Below are positions 36,964-45,932 of a stretch of DNA of 47,278 nucleotides, piece by piece; within the stretch, counting starts at the first letter, position 1; every line of letters begins with the position of its first letter. Origin of the DNA: Bacillus pumilus (GTDB lineage: Bacteria; Bacillota; Bacilli; Bacillales; Bacillaceae); NCBI RefSeq assembly GCF_002744245.1, contig NZ_NKHG01000063.1:1-47278 (forward strand), in the 5' to 3' direction. A program made the position numbers and the translations under genes. The notes beneath the pieces are model-generated. The model worked only from the letters and a program-made list of their open reading frames with translations, was not told the origin of the DNA and searched no databases.

Positions 36964-37671
36964 TTACGCATCCTTTACAACAAATTTGTAGCCTAATCCT
37001 TTGACTGTCACGAGAAAGTCTGGTGTTGATGGGTTGGTTTCTATTTTCTCTCGAAGCCTCCGTATATGGACCATTACCGTATTGTCAGAACCGAAGAAGT
37101 CTTCTCCCCATACTGTTTGATAGAGTGTTTCTTTACTGATCACGCGATTGGGGTGCTGCAAGAAATAGGTCATGAGCATGAGTTCTTTCGGTGTTAACTC
37201 AATAACCGCTCCATTTTTGGTGAGCTCGGCTTGTTGCTCGTTTAATTCAAAGGGTCCTTTTTTGATCACGGTATCGGTTTGAGAAGGCTGTAAGTAAGAT
37301 GATCTTCTCAGCTGCGCTTTGACCCGGTAGGCTACTTCTTTAGGGCTGAAGGGCTTTGTAATGTAGTCGTCCCCGCCGATGGCAAGACCTACAATTTTGT
37401 CCGTTTCCTCTCCTTTTGCTGACAAAAAGATAATCGGAACATGGGAGATCTCTCTTATTTGCTTGCAGATATCATAGCCTTCACCGTCTGGCAGCATGAT
37501 ATCCAATATCACGAGATCGGGATTTTCTTGATGAAAACGAGCCAATCCATCACGGGCAGTAGAAGCAGTCGTCACGCGATCAATCCCTTCTCTTGTTAAT
37601 ACGGTTTTGATCAGTTCCAAAATTTCTTTTTCGTCATCTATAATTAATACTTTGTTTTGAAGCTGTGACAT
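36964..37671 (-). CDS. OmpR-family response regulator
   Basis: The ATG at 37671 follows AAGGAGTG, giving 235 residues; the frame is open 14 codons further without a ribosome site. The receiver domain has IIDDE at the start, the phospho-acceptor Asp57 in LVILDIMLPDGEG, the Ser/Thr in PIIFLSAKGEE and the Lys in DDYITKPFSPKE. The C-terminal winged helix includes LTPKELMLMTYFLQHPNRVI and NTVMVHIRRLREKIE. It is the partner of the kinase. Its targets may include the DUF4870 gene next door. A TATAAT lies at 37703-37708 before it. Confidence 0.93.
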   Translation of the reverse strand: MSQLQNKVLIIDDEKEILELIKTVLTREGIDRVTTASTARDGLARFHQENPDLVILDIMLPDGEGYDICKQIREISHVPIIFLSAKGEETDKIVGLAIGGDDYITKPFSPKEVAYRVKAQLRRSSYLQPSQTDTVIKKGPFELNEQQAELTKNGAVIELTPKELMLMTYFLQHPNRVISKETLYQTVWGEDFFGSDNTVMVHIRRLREKIETNPSTPDFLVTVKGLGYKFVVKDA

Positions 37672-37754
37672 ACGTTTATCACTCCTTGAAGTCATTGTGA
37701 TTATTATACCCAATGTCTGTGCATAATGAAAAAATCAACACGTCCGTTTTCTAC

Positions 37755-37799
37755 AAAAAATAAGCCAATTTTCTTTTTAACGTGAGAAAATTGGCTTAT
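37755..37799 (-). terminator. Terminator downstream of xynC
   Basis: On the minus strand ATAAGCCAATTTTCT pairs with AGAAAATTGGCTTAT and is followed by TTTTTTG. Confidence 0.88.
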
Positions 37800-37808
37800 G
37801 CGATGTCT

Positions 37809-39077
37809 TTAACGTTTTACAACAAATGTTGTCACACTTTGAGCCGGAAGGTGAGCCCAAAATTGATTACCTGAAATCGTTAAATCTGTTCCAGGTTGAA
37901 GGTTGCTGTTACTACTCGTGATCCATCTAGACGCTTGCGAAACAGATCCATTTTGCACCACAAAGTGTTGATTGACCCCTGTATTGTTTTTATTAATCGC
38001 CACAACGACGACTTTATTGTCTCCTTTATAGGCTGATACGTAAACATTCGGTTCAGGATTTTTCGTTGCATCAATCCTTACGTAGCCAGGGCGCACAAAT
38101 TTGGAGAAATGCGCCATGTTGTATCCGCGTTTGCTGATCATACCATCCTCTTTCATTGGGCCATATGATCTGCGGATGTACCACCACACATACGCCTGGA
38201 AATCTCCTTCTACCATTGAATGATGAATATGCTCTGAAACGCCTAATGCTTCAGGCCAGTGGTCGGCTGAATTGTTATCGCTATTCGGGTAGTATACTTC
38301 TGTCATCCACAACTCTTTCCCTCCTCCCTTTTGTTTGAAAAGTGGATACGGAAGCTGGCTGATTTGGGTTCCGTATAGGTGAGCACCGAGAATATCCATA
38401 TTTCTAAGTGCCTGTGGATCGTTCAAAATGGGGTCCGATATATTTTTCAAGTATTGAAAGGATTCTGGCGCAATCACGCGGGCATTAATGGAACCAGCGT
38501 TTTCTCTCATGAAACGCAGGATTTCCTGAGGGGTCCACCAGGTCCATTCGTGTGCATAATCTGGCTCGTTTTGCACAGAAATCGCATAAAGATTTACCCC
38601 GTTATTCTTCATGTAAGTGACAAAATCATTGAGATGCTGAGCATATGCTGCGTATTGATTGTATTTAAGCCGTTTGGCAGATGCTCCATTACGGTTGAAG
38701 GTTTCAACCATACTGCTTGGAGGATTCCAAGGTGAAGCAATCACTAAAGCGCCATGCTCGATCGCTCTTTTGGCAGTGGCGACTTCTCTGTTCCAATTGT
38801 TTCTGTTTTCGTCTACATAAATTCTAAGAATGGAAAATCCTAGCTGATTTTGTCCATTGCCAAAGGCGGTTTCCCTTTGTGGTGCTGTCAAATCACCAAT
38901 CCAAGCCGGGTGGTTCATTCCGCCAAAGCCGCGAATCACTTGTCTTTCCGCATTGATATTAATTGTTGCATCACTTGCTGCTGAAACTTCATTCACTTCG
39001 GGTCCTATGAACATGACGGACAGCATAGTGAAGCAGACCAATAAAACACAAATTGTTTTTTTCACACATGACTTCAT
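37809..39077 (-). CDS. xynC: Secreted glucuronoxylanase XynC (GH30)
   Basis: XynC cuts glucuronoxylan next to methylglucuronic acid side groups. I start it at the ATG at 39077 behind GGAGGGG, giving 422 residues, as in B. subtilis. A signal peptide covers about the first 33 residues (KKTICVLLVCFTMLSVMFIG, then VSAA). The GH30 barrel holds the acid/base Glu171 in AISVQNEPDYAHEW and the nucleophile Glu260 in LWMTEVYYPNSD. A side beta domain makes up the C-terminus, ending SVTTFVVKR. It follows xynD by 48 bases and is terminated by a strong hairpin. Confidence 0.93.
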   Translation of the reverse strand: MKSCVKKTICVLLVCFTMLSVMFIGPEVNEVSAASDATININAERQVIRGFGGMNHPAWIGDLTAPQRETAFGNGQNQLGFSILRIYVDENRNNWNREVATAKRAIEHGALVIASPWNPPSSMVETFNRNGASAKRLKYNQYAAYAQHLNDFVTYMKNNGVNLYAISVQNEPDYAHEWTWWTPQEILRFMRENAGSINARVIAPESFQYLKNISDPILNDPQALRNMDILGAHLYGTQISQLPYPLFKQKGGGKELWMTEVYYPNSDNNSADHWPEALGVSEHIHHSMVEGDFQAYVWWYIRRSYGPMKEDGMISKRGYNMAHFSKFVRPGYVRIDATKNPEPNVYVSAYKGDNKVVVVAINKNNTGVNQHFVVQNGSVSQASRWITSSNSNLQPGTDLTISGNQFWAHLPAQSVTTFVVKR

Positions 39078-39125
39078 ATTTTCTTCCCCTCCATCAAACA
39101 TTGATCATTTAACATTTGCTGTTGT

Positions 39126-40676
39126 CTACCTTTGAGTAAACTGCCAGGAATCAAATTGAAATAGGCTTCCTGCATCTGTTCCGGTAAAGACAAAAAATAC
39201 GTTGTGCACGCCTGTTGCGCCGTTTACAGCAGTTTCAATTTCTCGCCAGTTTTGCGATCCGCCTGTGGAAGGGACATTTAGTGTTCCGACTAGCCTGCCG
39301 CTTGCTCTGCCAAGACGTACTTCTATTTTTCCACCTGTAGCGGATGCGACATTGGCTTTAAATGTTCTAGCACCGCTTGATCCAAAGTCTACATTTCCTA
39401 CAGCCACCCAATCTCCGTTTTGAATGTTTGTGACATGTTGGTTATTGACCGGTCCGCCTGGAGATGAGGAGGCCTCTGTCAAAATGCGTCCATTCCAAGC
39501 GAATGTTTCAGCTTCTACCCGTTGATATGGATTTAGATTGGATAGCTGTTTGACCCCTTCATAATTGGCTGCTACTTCTTGAAGAGAGCCATCTGCATTA
39601 TGCACAAGCCTATTAATATGGGGAGAACGGTATCCTTTGCCGGCCCCATATAAAGCAGAGCTGACCGTTTGAGTATGATACACTACATACCACTCGTTTT
39701 TAAAATGGAACACAGCATGATGGTTGTTACCGCCGCCACCAAAAAATGCGCCCGGATTTTTCAGGAAGTGTCCTTTATACGTAAAAGGTCCCATAGGACT
39801 TGAACTCGTCATATAGCCGATTTCACCAGGTGGCTTATCAGCTGGGTGAGAGCCGCCAAAATTGATGCAATAGGAATAGTAATAGGTTCCTTTATACTTA
39901 TGCATCCCCGAGTCTTCAAACATAAAAGGAGCATCAATGGTAGATGCACTGCCAACAACACTCGTCATATCAGGTCCTAATTTTATGACTCTTGCTGTTT
40001 TTGGATTGGCCCATTGCCCCTGTGTTGGGTTTGAACCGCCTGGAACGCCTCCGCCGGCATATAAGTAACCAGTACCGTCATCATCTACAAATACGGCCGG
40101 ATCAAAAAGCCACACAACACCGGACATGCCTGGTGTACTTGGCGTAACGAGCGCGTTTCCAATTGGATCAGTCCATGGACCAATCGGACTGTCTGCTGTG
40201 AGGACCCCGATCCCTCCGCCACTATTAGCGAAATAGAGAAAAAATTTATCCTTACCATTGATCTTTTTCACCGCAGCTGATGGAGCCCATGATGCACCTG
40301 CCCATTTGGCAATTCCCCTGCCGCCATTTGCTCCATTTGCACCTGCTACCGGAATCGCTCCGTGATCTGTCCAATTGACCATATCCGCCGAAGAGATGAC
40401 GAATACTCTATTCAAATTGGCAAATGAATTATCCTTAATCGTTCCATTGCTATGATATTCGTAGTCATCGCTTGACATATAGATGTACACTCTTCCGTTA
40501 TAGGTAAGTGCAAATGGATCTGCCCCCAAGTGGTGGTCTATCAGAGGGTTTGCATTCCCTACTTGTTTTGCAATCGGCGTGCTTGCCGCATACACAAAGT
40601 CTCCAGGTAAACAACTCAGCACCAAAGCAAGAATCAATAAACAAACGCTGCACTTCATCCTCGTCCTCATCCTCAT
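39126..40676 (-). CDS. xynD: Secreted arabinoxylan arabinofuranohydrolase XynD (GH43-CBM6)
   Basis: XynD removes arabinose side groups from arabinoxylan. The ATG at 40676 follows GGAGG, giving 516 residues (B. subtilis 513); the frame is open another 37 codons but without a signal peptide start. The N-terminus MRMRTRMKCSVCLLILALVL up to VYAAS is a signal peptide. The GH43 propeller has Asp53 in LGADPFALTYN as base, VVWLFDPAVFVDDDGTGYLY and the acid Glu in PFMFEDSGMHKYKG. A C-terminal CBM6 module starts near RVEAETFAWNGR and ends QFDSWQF. XynD and XynC together attack decorated xylan. Confidence 0.92.
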   Translation of the reverse strand: MRMRTRMKCSVCLLILALVLSCLPGDFVYAASTPIAKQVGNANPLIDHHLGADPFALTYNGRVYIYMSSDDYEYHSNGTIKDNSFANLNRVFVISSADMVNWTDHGAIPVAGANGANGGRGIAKWAGASWAPSAAVKKINGKDKFFLYFANSGGGIGVLTADSPIGPWTDPIGNALVTPSTPGMSGVVWLFDPAVFVDDDGTGYLYAGGGVPGGSNPTQGQWANPKTARVIKLGPDMTSVVGSASTIDAPFMFEDSGMHKYKGTYYYSYCINFGGSHPADKPPGEIGYMTSSSPMGPFTYKGHFLKNPGAFFGGGGNNHHAVFHFKNEWYVVYHTQTVSSALYGAGKGYRSPHINRLVHNADGSLQEVAANYEGVKQLSNLNPYQRVEAETFAWNGRILTEASSSPGGPVNNQHVTNIQNGDWVAVGNVDFGSSGARTFKANVASATGGKIEVRLGRASGRLVGTLNVPSTGGSQNWREIETAVNGATGVHNVFFVFTGTDAGSLFQFDSWQFTQR

Positions 40677-40835
40677 CGTTTTATTTCCTCCTGTTTTCTT
40701 CTTCCTTATATTGGGGTTTAGGCCCATTTCAAAATATGATGACATTTGGTCGTGAAGAATGAATACAAAGGATGATTTCTCGCGCACATCACAGCAAAAG
40801 CATGAAGAACCCTTACCTTTTGACTAGAAGACCAC

Positions 40836-40872
40836 AAAAAATGCAGTCATCCAATCTGGAGTTGCATTTTTT
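40836..40872. terminator. Terminator-like hairpin upstream of xynD, downstream of the mmsA ghost
   Basis: AAAAAATGCA pairs with TGCATTTTTT, with an inner TCCA/TGGA pair. It has T runs both ways and lies 24 bases after the stop of the mmsA relic, where the terminator of the former gene would be. Confidence 0.65.
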
Positions 40873-40895
40873 CCTCTTTATTCAATGAATGTAGA

Positions 40896-41045
40896 CTACA
40901 TATACCGAGCGGTCACTATTTTCTTTCGAAAGTGGTACTTCTGCGATGACTTCTCCAGTAGCAGGATTATAAACAGCCTCGGTTTGGCTGGTTTCTGCCT
41001 CTACCCATTGTCCGTAATTTTTCAGCGTTCGTCCTTTTGTTTTGG
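40896..41045 (-). pseudogene. Ghost of a second mmsA/iolA gene (ends only)
   Basis: On the minus strand the 5' part reads RTLKNYGQWVEAETSQTEAV then [16 protein letters not shown], which matches residues about 5-45 of IolA ([36 protein letters not shown]). It is followed within a few bases by KKIVTARYM and a TAG, matching the very end of IolA (KKMVTARYM). The 430 or so codons between are missing and the two parts are out of frame. This is a paralogue, not a recent copy, since it differs at many positions. A cre site and terminator still flank it. Confidence 0.8.
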
Positions 41046-41199
41046 TTTACGTTATGATGAACAGCTTTCTCTATGATGAAAAGCTACAGCTGTCATCTCT
41101 TATTTGCCGCAGCTCCGTCCCCATTTAAATCATTTTCTCTGTGTCATATAACATCACCATGTCACAATTTTATGAGCCGCTTTAGAGGAGGTATCATAT

Positions 41200-41214
41200 A
41201 GAGAACGCTTTCAA
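41200..41214 (-). promoter_or_regulatory. Orphan cre site upstream of the mmsA ghost
   Basis: TTGAAAGCGTTCTCT on the minus strand matches WTGNAANCGNWNNCW at every position. The only thing downstream is the mmsA ghost, so it looks like the surviving control site of a lost operon. Confidence 0.6.
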
Positions 41215-41250
41215 CTAATGATCTTTTTGCTCGATTTTTCACGCCTACAT

Positions 41251-41277
41251 AAAAAACCTGATGCACCATGCACCAGG
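41251..41277 (-). terminator. Terminator downstream of melA
   Basis: On the minus strand CCTGGTGCA and TGCATCAGG form a stem with a short loop, followed by TTTTTT. Confidence 0.8.
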
Positions 41278-41301
41278 TAGAGGTTGATTCAAATATTCAT
41301 T

Positions 41302-42636
41302 TTAGGAAGGGAATGAAGTGACATATTGATTTGGTTCCGTATAATTTGGCAGCATGTCTCCATGTGCTTCAATCAATTCATCACATAGGTTGATGGTGTC
41401 ATCAATCGATAGTTCAGCACTTGTATGTGGGTCTAGTAAAGCCGCTTGATAAATATGCTCTTTTCTACCGCTGATCGCTGCTTCAATTGTCATGAGCTGG
41501 GAGCTGATGTTGGTCCGGTTGAGTCCCGCCAATTGCTCAGGTATTTCTCCGATATAACATGGCATGATGCCGCTTCGATCTGCAATACATGGTACTTCCA
41601 CACAGGCTTTTTCAGGCAAATTGGTAATGAGCCCTCCTGTGTTCAATACATTTCCACCAAATTTAAAGGGAACATTGGTTTCGATGGCTTCCATGATACG
41701 AGAACCATATACTTTTGAGCGAGTGTGTGTGATTTGTGTGTTCCCAACAAGATCATGCTTCATTGTATTCCAGTTGTTGATTTGTTCTTCGCATCGCCGT
41801 GGATATTCATCCAGTGGAATGTTAAACTGTCCGATTAATTCTGGATAGCGGGATTTGATGAAATAAGGATGGTATTCGGCATTATGCTCTGAGGATTCTG
41901 TTACATAATAGCCGAATTTATCCATTAGCTCAAAACGAACCATATCCTGATGCCGCGATTGTTGCTTTTCTTTTGCTCTTCTTTTGATTTCTGGATATAA
42001 GTCTTTTCCGTCCCGTTTCACCTCCAATAACCATGCCATGTGGTTCATGCCGGCAATTTTTTCTTCAATGCCTTCATGGTCCATTTCAAGTGATGCAAAC
42101 AGATCCTTTGTACACACCTGTACACTATGGCAAAGCCCGACCGTTTGGATCGGTGTATAACGCAGCATGGCTCCTGTCAGTGTGGCCATTGGATTCGTGT
42201 AATTTAACAATAAGGCATTTGGACAAACCTCTTCCATATCCTTCGCAAAATCAAGCATGACAGGAATGGTCCGGAGTGAACGAAAGATGCCGCCGATGCC
42301 AGCCGTATCAGCAATGGTTTGTCTTAATCCATATTTTTTAGGAATCTCAAAATCAATGACAGTGCTTGGCTGATAGCCTCCAACCTGTATAGCATTGATG
42401 ACATATTTTGCATCCTTTAAGGCATCTTTACGATTGTGATAGGACTTGATGGTCACACTAGCACGATAGTTCTCTTTTAAATGGCGCAGCATCGTTTCTG
42501 ATTCTTTCAGCCGGTCGTGATCGATATCATATAACGCAAATTCAAAGCCTGCAAGTGCAGGGACGAACAGGCAATCTCCTAATATATTCTTAGCAAACAC
42601 GGTACTCCCTGCACCGATAAATGTAATTTTAGACAT
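41302..42636 (-). CDS. melA: Alpha-galactosidase MelA (GH4)
   Basis: MelA splits melibiose and related alpha-galactosides inside the cell by the NAD- and Mn-dependent GH4 mechanism. The 444-residue protein has the NAD motif ITFIGAGSTVFAKNILGD, the conserved QVGGYQPST, NYTNPMATLTGAM and the metal-binding Cys/His of VGLCHSVQVC. GGVIT-type ending pieces include NVLNTGGLITNLPEKACVEV. AAAGGAGAG precedes the ATG. It is the last gene of melR-E-D-C-A, 30 bases after melC. Confidence 0.92.
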   Translation of the reverse strand: MSKITFIGAGSTVFAKNILGDCLFVPALAGFEFALYDIDHDRLKESETMLRHLKENYRASVTIKSYHNRKDALKDAKYVINAIQVGGYQPSTVIDFEIPKKYGLRQTIADTAGIGGIFRSLRTIPVMLDFAKDMEEVCPNALLLNYTNPMATLTGAMLRYTPIQTVGLCHSVQVCTKDLFASLEMDHEGIEEKIAGMNHMAWLLEVKRDGKDLYPEIKRRAKEKQQSRHQDMVRFELMDKFGYYVTESSEHNAEYHPYFIKSRYPELIGQFNIPLDEYPRRCEEQINNWNTMKHDLVGNTQITHTRSKVYGSRIMEAIETNVPFKFGGNVLNTGGLITNLPEKACVEVPCIADRSGIMPCYIGEIPEQLAGLNRTNISSQLMTIEAAISGRKEHIYQAALLDPHTSAELSIDDTINLCDELIEAHGDMLPNYTEPNQYVTSFPS

Positions 42637-42666
42637 AGATGACTCTCCTTTTACATCAATGTTGGA

Positions 42667-43497
42667 TTACCCTTTGACAGAGCCTTGCGAAAGCCCTGCG
42701 ATAAAATACTTTTGCAAAAGTAAAAACATCGTGACCATTGGCAGCATCGCAATGAGAGCGGCGGCGCCAACGAGCTGGAGCTGATGCTGATTTTGACCAA
42801 AAAAATTGGATAAGGCGACAGTGAGTGTATGCATCTCTTTATCTTGGAGAAAGAAGATGGCAAATTGATAGTCGTTCCAGATATAAACACAGGCAATGAT
42901 TAAAACAGAAGCAGTAATCGGCTTAAGCAGCGGAAAAACGACTGTGAAAAAGACTTTGAGTGTTCCCGCTCCATCAATACGGGCTGCTTCTTCGAGCTCT
43001 TTTGGAATGGTCGATCGAATAAAACCTGCGTATAAAAAAATCGTCAGTGGCAAAAAAGCAGCGACATTATTTAAAATAGCGATTTGATAGGTGTTCATCA
43101 TCCCAATTTGTACGACCATTTTATATAGTGGGACAAGAGCTGTAAGCGGCGGAATGACCATAATGGCAATGAATAAAAGATAAACAGCTTTGTTCAGCTT
43201 TGTCACCCGTCTTGCGAGCGGATAGGCTGCGAGAGATCCAAGAACAATGAGTAAAACAGCGGAGCTAAGCGTAATGATCACTGTATTCAAAAAGGACTGA
43301 CCAAGCTGAGCATCTGTCCAAGCCATGCCAAAGTTTTCAACATGCATCGTTGCCGGAAACAGCCATTTTGAGCTGAAATCTCCCATGCCCTTTAGTGATG
43401 TCGTCACTAGAATATAAAATGGTATTAAATGAAGCAATGTAATCAAAAATGCGAGTAAGGAGTACCATCTTTTCTTTCGTTTATAGGCGCTATCCAT
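42667..43497 (-). CDS. melC: ABC transporter permease MelC
   Basis: This 276-residue protein is one of two permeases of the alpha-galactoside importer. It has six membrane segments and the EAA loop ELEEAARIDGAGTLKVFFTV followed by PLLKP, where the ATPase docks. It starts on the stop of melD (TAATG overlap). No ATPase gene is in the operon; in B. subtilis the shared MsmX supplies it from elsewhere. Confidence 0.92.
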   Translation of the reverse strand: MDSAYKRKKRWYSLLAFLITLLHLIPFYILVTTSLKGMGDFSSKWLFPATMHVENFGMAWTDAQLGQSFLNTVIITLSSAVLLIVLGSLAAYPLARRVTKLNKAVYLLFIAIMVIPPLTALVPLYKMVVQIGMMNTYQIAILNNVAAFLPLTIFLYAGFIRSTIPKELEEAARIDGAGTLKVFFTVVFPLLKPITASVLIIACVYIWNDYQFAIFFLQDKEMHTLTVALSNFFGQNQHQLQLVGAAALIAMLPMVTMFLLLQKYFIAGLSQGSVKG

Positions 43498-44438
43498 TAC
43501 ACCTCGGTCTCCTTTCGTTTGAAGTAAATCAATGCAGCGACACTAATGATCAGAATAATAAGTGCCATGAAGACACCTTGTGTCGCTGCATAGCCTGCAT
43601 CCTGCCGTTTGAAATACAAATCATACATAAAGGTCGACATGGATTGCGAGGCATCTCCAGGTCCGCCGCCAGTGAGTGCCAAAATGACATCAAACAGCTT
43701 AAGTCCACCAATGACATTGAGCACCACATTGATGGTGATAGATGGCATTAAAAGGGGTAATGTGATCCGCCTAAATTGCTGAAGGCCCGATGCCCCGTCT
43801 AATTGTGCCGCTTCATAATAATCCTTTGGAATGCTTTGAAGTCCTGCTAAATAAATGATCATCGCAATACCGACGAATTGATACGTATTCACAAACACAA
43901 TGATCCATGTGTTGAATTGTGGGTTGCCAAGCGCGTTTATTTGGTCAAATCCAAAAAGTGTCACAATGTCGTTTAATGCACCGCCTTGGTACGCAAACAC
44001 GAAATACCAAATATAGCCCATGGCAATCGGGCTGATCATGACGGGTAAGTAGATCACCGTTCTTGTGATGGCTCTCATTTTTAAACTGTGATTTAACAGA
44101 AGAGCATACCCAAGTCCAATGATATTTTGTAAGATCGTGCTCCCGATTCCGTAAAGAAGCGTGTTTTTGACAACAAGCCACGTGGTGGGATCTTGAAGCA
44201 GCCGTTTGTATTGATCAAGCCCAATCCACTCAACATTTTGTGAGAAACCGTTCCAATTTGTAAAAGAGAGCTGAATCCCGTTAAAAAAAGGATAGATAAT
44301 AAAGATGCTGACAACGAGAACAGCTGGCATGTACATCCACCAAAGTGATGAATTCTGGTTTTTTTTCATCTTCTGTTTTGGAAAAGAGGTGAACGTCGCT
44401 GCCTGTTTTGCTTTTGTGATATCCCTCATTGGCTTCAC
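43497..44438 (-). CDS. melD: ABC transporter permease MelD
   Basis: The second permease has 313 residues and six membrane segments. The N-terminal cytoplasmic tail is basic ([11 protein letters not shown]), followed by [20 protein letters not shown]. The EAA loop is [20 protein letters not shown] then TLPLLMP. It follows melE by 21 bases and overlaps melC by one base. Confidence 0.92.
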   Translation of the reverse strand: MKPMRDITKAKQAATFTSFPKQKMKKNQNSSLWWMYMPAVLVVSIFIIYPFFNGIQLSFTNWNGFSQNVEWIGLDQYKRLLQDPTTWLVVKNTLLYGIGSTILQNIIGLGYALLLNHSLKMRAITRTVIYLPVMISPIAMGYIWYFVFAYQGGALNDIVTLFGFDQINALGNPQFNTWIIVFVNTYQFVGIAMIIYLAGLQSIPKDYYEAAQLDGASGLQQFRRITLPLLMPSITINVVLNVIGGLKLFDVILALTGGGPGDASQSMSTFMYDLYFKRQDAGYAATQGVFMALIILIISVAALIYFKRKETEV

Positions 44439-44459
44439 TCCTGTTTCAGCATAAGTCGG

Positions 44460-45716
44460 CTATTGTTTTTTAAGGCGCTTATATTCCTCTTCCATTTTCT
44501 TTGATAGTTGTTCTGGTGTGATGGAGCCTGCTAATAATTCTTGACCCGTTGTTGCCATGACAGCCCACATCCCACTCGGCAAGTATTTTCGGTCAAAATA
44601 TGGTTCAATCTTGATATCTTCATATTGTTCATAAAATGTCGAATAATAGTTTTTGGCTTTCACTTGCTTTAAGGCCGTTTCAGAGGATGTACCCTCTGCC
44701 ATTTTCTTCGCGTTTTCAGGCTTTGCTAAAAAGTCGATGAATTGTTTTGCTTCTTTAATATGTTTTGAGTCCTTCCATGCAGCGACAGTAAATCGTTCTC
44801 CGCCAATCCAGCTTTGCTCATCTCCTTCATGAATGGCTGGAACAGGCATCGTGCCTACTTTGATCGATTGATTGAGTTCCGTCGCTTCAGGACCTAGAGA
44901 TCCTCCGACAAAGGTGAAAGCGATTTTGTTTTGAGCCATCAGCTCAGGTGCTTGAGACAGTTTCGCTGTGAGGACATCTTTGTTTAAAAGGTCTTGATCT
45001 TTCAGCTCCTTCATGAACTGTGCAAGAGGCGTATAGTGAGACCAATCAAACGTTCCGTTCTCAAGTTCTTTTCCGTATTGATGATCTTGATCGGTGATTA
45101 ATAAAGGAGTGGCTAGCTCATCAAAGACTTGGGCAATATTTGAATTATCTCCTCCTGGTATCCAGAGCGGCACAACGTCTCCCTTGCTTTTTTCTTTGAC
45201 CGTTTGTAAAGCCGTTTTGAGTTCATCTAGTGTTCTAGGTACTTCAATGCCATATTTTCTTAATAGATTAGCATTAAAACTGAGCCCGTCCTTGGCTTGA
45301 TTCAGCGGATAAGCATACACTTTGCCATCTTTATCCTTTAAAATCTGGTCGAGTGAAGGATCAAGCTGTTTGACCCAGTCCATATCATTTAAATCAGCCA
45401 CATACTCGCTATATCGCAGTTTGGCCCAGCCATGTGTATCAAAAAGGTCAGGCATATCGTTTGCCCCCATTTTGACGCGTATCATATCTTCGTAGCTGTT
45501 GCCAGGGAAATTGGCATCGATTCGAATGTGTTCATGCTCTTTTTCAAAATCACGAATCACTTCTTCAAACGCTTTTCTTTCCCCGCTGTTACTCATCGTG
45601 GAAAATAGCGTCAGGGTGACCTTTCCGCTTGCTTCAGAAGCGCCGTTATTGCCGCAAGCAGACAAAATAATTGTCAAAATAAAGGCTACACTCAGCATCA
45701 TGATTTTCTTATTCAT
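44460..45716 (-). CDS. melE: Alpha-galactoside-binding lipoprotein MelE
   Basis: This 418-residue solute-binding protein of the ABC importer has a lipoprotein signal with the lipobox LSAC (Cys21) after MNKKIMMLSVAFILTIILSA. The rest is a typical family-1 sugar-binding protein: FEEVIRDFEKEHEHIRIDAN, AYPLNQAKDGLSFNANLLRK, KIAFTFVGGSLGPEATELN and a C-terminal ITPEQLSKKMEEEYKRLK. AAAGGAGGA precedes the ATG. It lies 216 bases after melR, with a possible promoter between. Confidence 0.92.
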   Translation of the reverse strand: MNKKIMMLSVAFILTIILSACGNNGASEASGKVTLTLFSTMSNSGERKAFEEVIRDFEKEHEHIRIDANFPGNSYEDMIRVKMGANDMPDLFDTHGWAKLRYSEYVADLNDMDWVKQLDPSLDQILKDKDGKVYAYPLNQAKDGLSFNANLLRKYGIEVPRTLDELKTALQTVKEKSKGDVVPLWIPGGDNSNIAQVFDELATPLLITDQDHQYGKELENGTFDWSHYTPLAQFMKELKDQDLLNKDVLTAKLSQAPELMAQNKIAFTFVGGSLGPEATELNQSIKVGTMPVPAIHEGDEQSWIGGERFTVAAWKDSKHIKEAKQFIDFLAKPENAKKMAEGTSSETALKQVKAKNYYSTFYEQYEDIKIEPYFDRKYLPSGMWAVMATTGQELLAGSITPEQLSKKMEEEYKRLKKQ

Positions 45717-45932
45717 GGTTTCCTCCTTTGATCACTGAAAATTCAGACGATAACAGGTAGAATTCATGCAGTTGCGGAAACAAAAGAAGTCCATTATACT
45801 GGAATTCTATTCTTTTCAAAGAGAGAAGAGAGCATGTCGGTAGGCTGCTTTGTTTTCAGCATGATCTGGCCATCATGTTGAGCAGCTTCCCTTCTGCTTT
45901 TTTGTCTCTTTTTTGTTTGCTGAAATCTTGGT
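45717..45932 (-). promoter_or_regulatory. melR-melE intergenic region with possible promoter
   Basis: On the minus strand TATAAT (45793-45798) lies 15 to 17 bases after TTTGAAA, a weak sigma-A promoter that could drive melE-D-C-A apart from melR. No terminator is visible after melR. Confidence 0.4.
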
